Position numbers and translations under genes: made by a program
Shown: one piece after another, positions 1-10,400 of the stretch
How the letters are laid out: the number at the start of each line of letters is the position of its first letter
Position numbering within the stretch: the stretch's first letter is position 1
NCBI GenBank assembly: GCA_027922465.2
Contig: BQMF02000497.1
Coordinates: 1 to 64,000, forward strand
Direction: 5' to 3'
Source: Turritopsis dohrnii
Lineage: Eukaryota; Cnidaria; Hydrozoa; Anthoathecata; Oceaniidae
DNA: 64,000 bases
Notes under the pieces: model-generated
What the model saw: the letters and a program-made list of their open reading frames with translations, nothing else
Told to the model about the DNA's origin: nothing
The model's database searches: none

Positions 1-1317
1 TGAACTCATTCATGTGATATTTCATCTTTAGGATACGAAAGACGACACGGAGAAGGAGAGAAAGATTTGACCACGTGATGTACATAAACCAATGAAATCA
101 TAGCAAATCATAGAACGCAAAACTGATTGGTTTTTAATTTTCGAATTTATTCCGCGTTACGTCATCATAATATTTTATATGTATATAGCACGAAAATTGC
201 ACCTTCAGCAGAATTTCTTATTGATCCTATTGGGTCACGTGACAATTCATTGCATTGCTTGATAGCTTCAAGGGTGATAAAGATCAGTTTCCATTCAGTA
301 GTGAATTCCGAACGGATGAAAAATGAGCATTCCGTTTTTTTCCTGTTCACTGACCGATAGAAAAAGGAGACTAGTACTTCTTTTCCGTTTCCCTTTTATC
401 AGCCAATCACAGTGTACAGTGTATAGTACATTCCAGCGCGGAATTTTATATTGAATGGGAAATGACCACGTGCGCCCGCCCTTCCGTTTAGGGCGCAGAT
501 TTGTAAATTAAAAAGAAAGTATTAAGTTTGATTTTTTCGTATATCCATGAAAATGCTTGAAGAGGCAGAGCAACTTCACCGAAAATATTGTTGGAATTTT
601 CTGTGGTTATCTTCGAACAATGCACTCCAGCCACGTGACACATTTCACTGGATTTGGAATCATGTGGTTGATGCTGTTGAGTATGTTTCATATCTTTTGG
701 AAAATTCAAAATAATCTCAAGAACCAAGGCCACTTGTGGATTTAGTTGATCTATAGACGTTGTTAGCTTATCGATATGTCTATGCTGTATCACATTATTT
801 CGCTATGACATTGTTTAGTTGGTTCGGAAGTCTGATCAAGCTCGGACCCAAGGCTTTTTATCGCAAGAAACTCCAGGGCAGCTTTATGAACCTGCAAATA
901 TTCAGTATGTTTAAACAATTTCTCACATTTATCTTTGAGATGTTTAACGTTGAACCTGTAATTTTATACTTTCCAGTGATCCTTTTCAAATGGCTAATGT
1001 AAATGAAAGCGAGGCTAAGCGAATAGCATATGAGCTTTTAGGCATAACTCTGATTTATAAACTCAACTTGGTGCCCTCACAAAATACTTCTACCTATCAG
1101 ATGGAATATGACTTCTCATAAAATTCGTTTCGAAAATCACATCCACTTCGCTTCACTAGTTCAATCTTATATCAACAAAATCTTCTTTAGTATACGGTAA
1201 TATAATTTTATTGATATGTACATTTTTATTGTCAAATTTGATTTTTATATAAAATGGGAGTGAACGATTAAAATCATAATGTAATCTCAATGTACCCAGT
1301 GGAAAAATTTATTAAGA

Positions 1318-1390
1318 GTCACTGCGAAGGAGCACTTTTCTATAGGACCTTCCACACAAAATTAGCGAAAGTGCTCTTCGTCGCAGTGAT
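1318..1390. repeat. Small imperfect inverted repeat
   Basis: The arms read TCACTGCGAAGGAGCACTTT on the left and, reversed, TCACTGCGACGAAGAGCACTTT on the right, with a loop of about 20 nt. It is either a very small foldback element or a transcribed hairpin; no clear target duplication was found. Confidence 0.55.
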
Positions 1391-1619
1391 TTTTGACGAT
1401 TTTTCTTACTAGGTAAGTATTCTGTACACAAGTTCCTTTATATCAAAGAAACTCTTTTCTGATGGTCTTCATCCAACCTCGACACATCGTTCAAATTTGA
1501 ATAACTTAACTATGTTTTGTCTAGAACTACACTCTCAAACTTAAGTGAGTCATGGGATAACACTTGTCGTGTTCCATCCACAACCCCGACCATACTGACC
1601 ACCCCTCGCCGATAACTTT

Positions 1620-1805
1620 CTATTATTCCACTTGTTCTCCTTTCGCTTGTGGAGCTTATATTCCATTTCAATCAGCGGAGTCACGGCTGATCTCGTTTAC
1701 TCATACAAAAATAACAAAGTTTCAGGAAAAGATATTTTCTACTAAAAGCCAATTTTTTACAAATTGGTGTGTATGAAATAAGACTGGTAAATACACTTCA
1801 TTCAA
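1620..1805 (+). repeat. Dispersed repeat copy (partner near 56.46-56.62 kb)
   Basis: Shares a long stretch with 56460-56622 in the same orientation, including TTTACTCATACAAAAATAAC and AATACACTTCATTCAACC. Family unknown; no coding potential in common. Confidence 0.6.
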
Positions 1806-3569
1806 CCCAGCTAGCTATCAAACCAAGACCTAGATGACATTTGATGACACTAGCTATTTTGTAAATAAGTGATTTACCTGCGTTTTAATAATACTTAATA
1901 AAAATAAACTTGTTTTTAATATGGCGGTATGTTACAAAGAACTAATTGTAAATAGTAGGTTAATACATAAAAAATAATATAAATATAATGGATATATGCT
2001 TAAAAATTTGATTGAAAATTTTAAGGCGTTACAAGCACGGGTGCAAAGAATACAGTAACAGACTTGCGTGGTGATCAACAAGGACAATTATTTCAAACCG
2101 CCCTACCGCCTCTCCCCACCAGTTCTTTTGCATAAAAAATCTTCAAAAATAATGGTTAAAACATGGTACCTCCTATACTTCAATCCACCAATCACAACAG
2201 CTTTCTGTTCGTAATCTGGTTGAATGACAATGACTTGTATCATTCACAAAGTGACCATCCCCAGGCAAAACCTTATTTACGAAGCTCTTCAATCATAATA
2301 AGCAATCAACATCGGAAACGAGGCGAGAACTGTAATGATGTAATGCGTGGACAGGAGGCAACATTGTAAATATTTACATTGGTAATCAGACGAGGAAATT
2401 TCCCGGTGACTTGGTGATTGACATCAATCGATACGAGAATGACGTCACATGATGTCATCACTTGCATAGAAACGAGGTCATAGTTGTTGCCATAACAACC
2501 TTAATCTGAAAGTTTTCAAGAGTCTATTCAAAAGAATCATAAAAACATTATATCAAAGTGAACATAAGAGCTTACAATCTACGTCATCCGTTTCAAAACA
2601 AGGCTAGATAGGTGAAGAATTCTTTAAGACTTTCATTTAAATTAACGGTTGACGAGTAATCACAACACAAAAGAAATGATACTTCTAGACCAAATTCTAA
2701 GGTCCAACAATAAACAACTACAGTCTATGTTCGCAGTTGAAAAATATCATCAGGCAAAAACGACTTGAATAAATAGGCATAATGACTTGAATGAATAGGC
2801 ACTAAATGTAGCAAAGGAGTTCTCACAACAACGATGAATTGCAAACAACTTCTTTTAAACTTCTACATGTTTGAAAACGAAACATCAACAGTAGTAGCGA
2901 CTCTGCGGGGGTCCTTCTTTAACGTGATAGTCGAATCAAATATATTCGTAGTCTGAGCACGAAATTGACGAGTTTACTTATAAAATTAATCCCAAAACAA
3001 ATAAGAATTTCATTAACAAATAAGTAAATATCATATATGCATTTTGATAATTCGTCACGGTTGCTTCCTAAAACAAATAAAATCAAGAAATTTCTGAAGG
3101 ATCTGTTCTGAGGATACTCTTGAAGGAAGACACATCGTTTACTTCGACAAGATCTTGAAGTTCTAAAGTAAATGAATGAAGTATAATCGACGTTTTATGA
3201 TATGCAGCTCCTTAATTCATGTTAAGTTATGCAAATTGAGTGTGGTTGGTAGTGGAATGCCGTGGATTGCTATGACGTCATAGCATAGCTTGATGACGCG
3301 TATCTCTTGAACTGTTCATCACAGACATACGATAAATAAATGTCTCCATTGAACTCTCCAATCGGTTCAAACCAAATGATTGTAAAGTTTGTATGTGTTT
3401 GCCAAACGAATCTGCATCAAACCCATGCAAGATATTTCTACTTTTTTCAAATATGATACATGATGCAAAAATTCAGAGCACTTCACTTTTCAAACTTTGA
3501 GATGACAAATGAAATAGAACTTGACTTGGCGGAAAGAAAAAGAACTTTGAACACAAGATATATTGGTTA

Positions 3570-3606
3570 CCGTATTCTCTCTAATAAGCGCCCGGGCGCT
3601 TATAAT
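3570..3606. repeat. MITE end of the ACCGTATT..CTCTAATAA family with GCGCCCGGGCGC palindrome
   Basis: Contains TTACCGTATTCTCTCTAAT followed by the perfect palindrome AAGCGCCCGGGCGCTT. The same terminal signature appears near 31.19, 32.52 and 56.63 kb, so this is a copy or solo end of a dispersed element family. Confidence 0.5.
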
Positions 3607-4405
3607 TTTTTAAAGAAAAAATGTAGATGATTTTCATAGGAAAAATCTAAAATTTCCAGGAATTCCAGAAAATTTCAAGGAAAAATGAGAAATTTGAGTC
3701 TGTTTCAAGAACTTTTCCAGGACCAAAAAATCCATGTCTTTTTCAGGAATTCAAGGAATCGTAATAGACACTTGTAATAGACACTTCACTTTCACGGCGA
3801 TTTATGATTCAGTTTGAAGCTGTTAAATTTTAAGAATTGTGGATAGGGCACAGATAATGATTATGGTGATAAACGTCCAAACGCGGACAAACACAGCAAT
3901 ATTAGCGAACATTACAAAAAGTGAATATTTTTAAAAACGTCGTCCAAGTACTTATATTAACTATATTATCGAAAGTAGCTCCTTAGAAAATGTATGTAAA
4001 CTATTTGTACATTTCTGAGAAATTCGGAAAACATTTTATGCTAGGGTTTTCATTGGATACAACTAAACTTGATATCACGAGGCGAAACATGTTAAAACAA
4101 CAGAAATACGTTTAACGTCTTTATCATTTCAACATCGCTTTAGAAAGAATTTCTCGACTAGTCTCTGTAATGAGAGAACATCCTGATAAGTAGAACTTTT
4201 TCGTGTCGTTCGTTAACTAGGTTGTTCGCTCTTACTGGTAATATTCGCAATAGCATTATTTTAAGTTTCACCAGAAGACAGAATAGTTTACAGAGCCTCA
4301 TTTGCAACGAAAATCTTAAGTCTTAAATTGACTTTATCAACTTGCTTAATAATCATTCGGATAGGGACATGATTAATAAATCATACATACCCAGAAGGTG
4401 CATTT

Positions 4406-4445
4406 TTAAGATACAGATGACGTAGTTTCCGTGTTTGATGGTTGA
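4406..4445 (-). CDS. Gene B exon 7: terminal exon
   Basis: After acceptor CGTTATAG|TC the frame reads SQPSNTETTSSVS and stops at TAA (4408-4406). The QP.., Ser/Thr-rich opening and phase match gene A exon 7, which is why this short exon is accepted. No clear AATAAA was located just downstream on the minus strand, so the mRNA end is not placed. Confidence 0.55.
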
Positions 4446-7400
4446 CTATAACGAAAACAATGAAACTAGTAAACATCAGTATGTAACCAAACTACTGTTA
4501 AACACCATCACAATGAGAACTTTATGTGGATTGTCTTTATAAAAAAGACAGGTATACCTTTTAACATTACTCGACGGGTAATATATCTCCGCTGGCGCAG
4601 ACAATATGCCTCCATATTTACTGATGGCCTGTATTACAAATTTATATCTTAGGTTGTTTTCTATGGTTACTTCTACTCTGTTGCCATGGAAAAGTGGATG
4701 TAAGACATCGTATTCTTCACTAGTTTCGAATGTATTCGCCGACATTTTCGTTTGTGCCACTTGAAACGAATTCTCAGGATGAACCCAGGTGAGTTCTATT
4801 GAATTATCTGATAACATCTGTCCTTGAAGATCTTGTACAGGTTCTGGCTGCATGAACCTAAAGATACAAATGACAACACTGACATGCAATGTATACGCAT
4901 ACTTGGAGCAACAGAAAGTGTTCAGAAACAAAACCTGAAAACGTCAAATACTGTTCCTACATCATAACCGAAACAAAATATCTCAGGAAATATTTCTATT
5001 TCAAAGTTTCAAAGAGGATAATGAAAATTGTTTTGCAACAAGTAAAAGAACAACTGAATACCATAATGCAGCATTTTCATCTGGCTTAGGCTTACTTGGC
5101 ACCTCAGCTGGTTCGGTAACATTGCAATATTTCTTGTGTTGGGGATGGTTTTTGTTGATTTTGACGGTAGTTATATTTGACTCACTGCAGAGAGAGGAAG
5201 CGGCGTGTGGAAACTCTCTGTCCTGATTTTTAGTCAGTATGTATGAATAAATATCCAGGATGTCACTGTCATGGCATAACTTCTTCACAACATTACCCAT
5301 CGATTCTCTTTCATTTCCACTATATAATGCTTCATCATAAGGATAAGGAACAATAAGGACTAAATGATCAGTACACCTGGAAATCTTCTCAATAAAAAAC
5401 TGCCTTTTAAAATGTTCCTTTGGGTCAATAAGGACAACAAGTTCTGAACATTCCAAGCCTCTGCATCCAGTATAATCAGTCAGTATTGTTTTTCCATAAA
5501 ATGACATTTCTTTGACAGATTGGTCATCCGAAGCGCCAGGTATGTAAAGAGTCCATTTCTTTCCTAAACTAGTCAACACAGAGGAACACATTCGGTATTC
5601 ATTTTCATCATTACATATGATCATTCGTTTCTCGTTTCCCTTACTTCCACGGTAGACGTGACGTTGCAAAACCAGAGACAGCAAAACTGATTTTTCCATA
5701 GCCGATAACTCTCCTTGTTGATTTAGAAATACCAAAACTGGTTTACGACCATTGATATTATGTCCACAGTCCACAGACTGTTGGAAGATGAAATTGGTTT
5801 CGACTACTGCATTTGAGCCTTTATACTTCTCCTCATTTTCATAAGCGACTGAATCAATGTCGTCTGGATTTGAATGCTGAACCTGCAGGTCATTCCGCAC
5901 TGAAGGTAAACGTGGTAGGTCTAAGGAAGGTTCTGATTCTGTTTCAGTTCTTGTGCTAACATTAACAGGACCGGATATTTCATTTGATCGATTGTGGATA
6001 TTTCTTTGACAGGAATCCGATATTTGTGGTGGCTGCAAGACTCTATTTGGAAGAGAGATTCCTTCTGCTGATAATTCAATGATTTTAGATACTTGTTTAG
6101 TGGTACGCATTGATAATGTTAACGACATTACTTCCATTCCACAGTCTTTATAACACTGGAAAGACTCATGTTCAATTCGTTCTTCTCCAATAACATTAGC
6201 ACGCCTTTTCTCCATTGAACGCATCGAAAATAAAATATGGGATTTGTTCAGGGATACTTCATTTTCTTTGAATATGTTTTTCAGATGAAGTGCTTCTACT
6301 GCATTGATGATTTCAGCATCTAGCTCATCAACAATCAGATGAAACCTTCTGCCTGAAGATTTCATCTTCTCTATCATGGCCAGCAACATGTTTGAAATAG
6401 TGAAAGGAATCTTTTTACTTTGGTTTCCACAAATTTTTTCAAATTCTTGTGATAGCCACAGTTCTACATCTTTGCAATTTCCAAAAAGGACATTTGCGTT
6501 TCCAGCACGGCCAGCATCTTTTATTTTCTTGAAAACATCTCCAAAGCCTTTCAGGTACAAGCTGTCATTATCAAATAAGACAAAGTATATGTCTACAGGC
6601 TCTGTTGCATACTTCACTAAATGTTCAAGAAGATACCGTGCCACTACGGACTTGCCTGTACCATATCCACCTGTCACTATTTTCCACAGTTTCTCATGGA
6701 ACACAACATTTACCTGTTCTTTACTTAGCCACATTAGTAATACTTTTTCTGACTCTGTCCCAAAAACGATCCTTGGTCCGATGTTTTTGATAGCAAGGAA
6801 ACTGAAGACATAACTGACTGCAAGCATAATGGGTTCGGGACTTTGGTCTGCAATATCAAATACATTTGGTGAGATATCGTCAATACAGGAATGTAAATCA
6901 AGAAGTCTGTCTGCCAAATCTGTTTCAAAAATGTCAAACTTGTTTAATATAAGAATGTTTTCACAGTCATGTCCAATATTTGGTGCAGCTGCTACATTGA
7001 CAAATGAGAGATCTTCTCCAAGAAGTGGACCGAATACGTAGAAAAACAATCGGTAAAAGTTATCACCAGCCTTCAAGTCTTTCAGGGCTCCTTCTTCACT
7101 GCCAGCTTCACTGTAATGCACGATGAAGATGCATTGCTTTACATAATCAAACACTAGAAATTGTTTTTCTTCAGCAATTGATGAATGTTCAATTCGCAGT
7201 TTATCACAAATGTCATTAAGATCAAGATGAAGCATCTTACAATGTTCGATAAGATTATAGTCTGTTATCAAAACTGTATTGGGTAATTCAAATTTTGCAG
7301 TGACATCATAAAGTTTCTTTCTACACATATATGCTGGTGGAAACCTAATATTCTGATTAAGCAAGTCAGTAACATCAATGCTGAAGTAATCTGCAAAAAA

Positions 7401-10400
7401 ATTTCTGCATTTCTTAGTATAGTCATCAAACGATAATTTTGTGGTGGACAGTTTACCACTAGTGACAATGCTGACTTGCTCTGGCCTTTCTATCTTTGAT
7501 AAATCCAACTTCTCATAAAAATCTCTGAATGCCGAATGGGTTAAGACTCCAGGCTTTGTGCGAAAAACAGATGTTTCTTCTTGGCCATCAGTAACTAAAA
7601 TTATGAAAATAATTGAAAAACAAAATTATAGACAATTATCGCAAAATAATCACTAAAGATGAAAAGGAAATGAGCCATGTTGCCAGTTTGTTTTTCTTAA
7701 ATATTGATGTCGTAACTACTGGAAAAATTCAAGTGTGATTTGCCATATAATAAATACAAAAGAATTTCGAATGTTATTCCTATACTTTTGACTATTTCAA
7801 ACCTTATGTGGTTCTATCTGGGTTTTAGAAACAACAAAATCAAAAATTAAAATATTTCAAACTGCAGCTTTCAAATTCACTTCAAACTGCTGTTAGACAG
7901 CTAAGTTATTTAAGTATCATAATGACTTATCACAAGGTCATACGTTCATGTAGTAACAGAATAATTGGAAAATGTCATCTTACCAGAAACACAAGATTCT
8001 AGACTGTACGGCTTGGTCTGGCTATAATTATAAAATTAACAAGATGTCATTTCTCAAGATAATTGACATAAATGCAACTCATGAGGTGAATAAACATTTA
8101 ATAAGAACATATGAGTTGAACGATAGATGACAAAAAATGCAAGTCAAAAGCAGATAACATGTCTCAACATCAGTAGCTTTATGGCTCAATATTCGGTAGT
8201 GTTATTATGTTGTAATCGCTAATAAAAAAGATCAGTTGTTCAGATATTACTGTATTAACCACTGTAGTATCCAAGCTTCAATTCTTAATTAAATATAATT
8301 ATGTTATGTTTGGGAAGGGTTCGCCTTTTAGTTTATAATAAAACTGTAAAGTGAACACTACATTGGTGATGAGATAAAATTCAGTGAAGCAACTATGGCT
8401 GTAGCAACGTTTGGAAGGATGCCACCAAAATTAGACCCAAGAAGAAGAAGAAGCATTTATAGAGTGGGCAGAACAACTTGACGATTACATCCTAGCCTCA
8501 GCAATCACTGATGAAGGACAAAACAGGTGCTGCTGAGATCCATTGGAGGAGGAAAGATCAGAAAAGTTACTGACATATGATTGGTGTAAAATCACAACGT
8601 ATCAGTCAGAAACCAATGAAACAAGCATTAGATGAGAATATCAAAGAATTCGAAGACTCTGACATTCAAAGAATTCGAAGAATATCGAAGAATTCAAAAA
8701 CAGACTCTGAATTGAAAGTAACATTGTGACAGAGACGAACAAAGAAGAGATCAAATTATATTCAAATGCAAGTATAACAAACTCAGCAGAGGAGCCTTGA
8801 AACACGGTTGGGACCTTAAAGAATTCATGAAAGAAGACAGCAACCTAAAGATGACTGCAAGTGTGTCATAAATGTGGCAGACAAAACCACTTCAGAAAAG
8901 CCTGTATTGCACCTGCCCCAACATCAAACGAACATCTAAAAGCACCCTTAATAAAAACACTGCAGAAAGACTCAGAAAGTGAGGAAGAATACAGCTATTA
9001 CATGTACCCCACAACTGCAGAAGAAGAGGAGATAACAACCATGTCAACACAATAGACCAACTAACCAGCGATAGTACCATGCCGTGAAGTCCCAATCCAT
9101 CTCTGAGAGAAATTTGATCAATTACTCACAAAAATTTAACAACATGATATTATTGAGTATGTCGACGGGCCAGTGGAATGAAAGAAAAACCGGTAGAGTT
9201 TTTAAAATAAAGCAAAATGTGTTTTCTTTTAAGTCGAATGATGAAACACGAGTAACAACAATGATCCATGTTCACAATACAGTTTGGAAATTAGTTTCTT
9301 ATAGCTATATTTGAACTCAAACTCCATCAGCTATAAACGCACTCCATACAGAAAAATTCATACACAAGCATTGTTCAAATTTATTTTAAGAAGTTCTGAC
9401 AGAATGCTGAGAATTATTAGTGAGCTTGATTGAGGATTAGATTTTGATTGTTTTAGAAACTTTTAGATTTAGTATTCTTGTTTACAGTCTAACCCTGAGA
9501 ACAATGTGTCAAGCCATCTTTCGTGTGTATGAATATAGCCAAAAACATCACAGAATAGCGAATTGTAGAACTTGTTGAACTGATTCAAGATAAGTTTGTT
9601 AAATAAATAATTATGTAAATCATACCTTTTAGAATTTACACCAAACAGAGCTAGAATTAAGAAAGACATGGATTTAGTAAATGAAGACTATCAGTTGTTT
9701 ATAAAAGATAAAAGACAATACAGATATAATTCAAAAGTAAAAACCTTCACTATACCTTGGTCAATATCTGCCACAACTTGACCTGAATCTAAATACGTTA
9801 ATACCTTCTTCAGATAGGCCCACGTAGTTTGAGATTGATCGTTTGATTCACGCCATTTGCATAGCACTTGGTATAGTCTCTCTTTCACATCATCAGGGTA
9901 GTCCATTCTTATGGTTTCTACTTGATGGTATTCAACAAGCAAGTGACCAATGACTCTCTGAAGAGAAGGAAGTCGTGTTGAAATTTGATCGAAAATTTCC
10001 GTAAATTTCCTTGATTTTTCTTCTTCACTTTGAAAACAGTCATCTTCCAATGTGTCTATCAAATAAAAATATCAGTCAAGCGTAGCACAATACATTTCAT
10101 ACAGTCACATTTGGAACTTGTACCATCTTACTATGATAAAGAGACTCACTTTCCATTAGGTCTATAACACTGAGAACTGATAATAACCATAATTCTTTAT
10201 TAGGGGAAGATGACAATGTCATGAAAATATTCACACTTCCTTAGAGAATCATTTTTAATATGCGTAGTAAAATTTATAACAGGTTTTCTTCAGGACAGGA
10301 ACTTGCTCTTTGGAAAAAAGTAAATAAATATTTCCCTAACTATTTCCCCCAATCTTTTGGTAACATTTTTTAAAAAGTTTTCCCTGCTCATATCAACAAA

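Larger units (their letters stand above)
1..4405. other. Region without a supportable gene, downstream of gene B
   Basis: Only short open frames with no recognisable domain. Contents noted: an imperfect inverted repeat at 1318-1390, a dispersed repeat copy at 1620-1805 that recurs near 56.5 kb, and a MITE end with a GCGCCCGGGCGC palindrome at about 3570-3605. The 3'UTR of gene B should lie just below 4405. Confidence 0.5.

Noticed and set aside
488..793. 101-codon minus-strand frame
   Set aside because: No recognisable domain, no paralogue in the window, no convincing splice context; treated as chance.
6376..6813. Plus-strand frame of 145 codons opposite the ATPase exon
   Set aside because: Antisense shadow of the strongly supported helicase-like exon.
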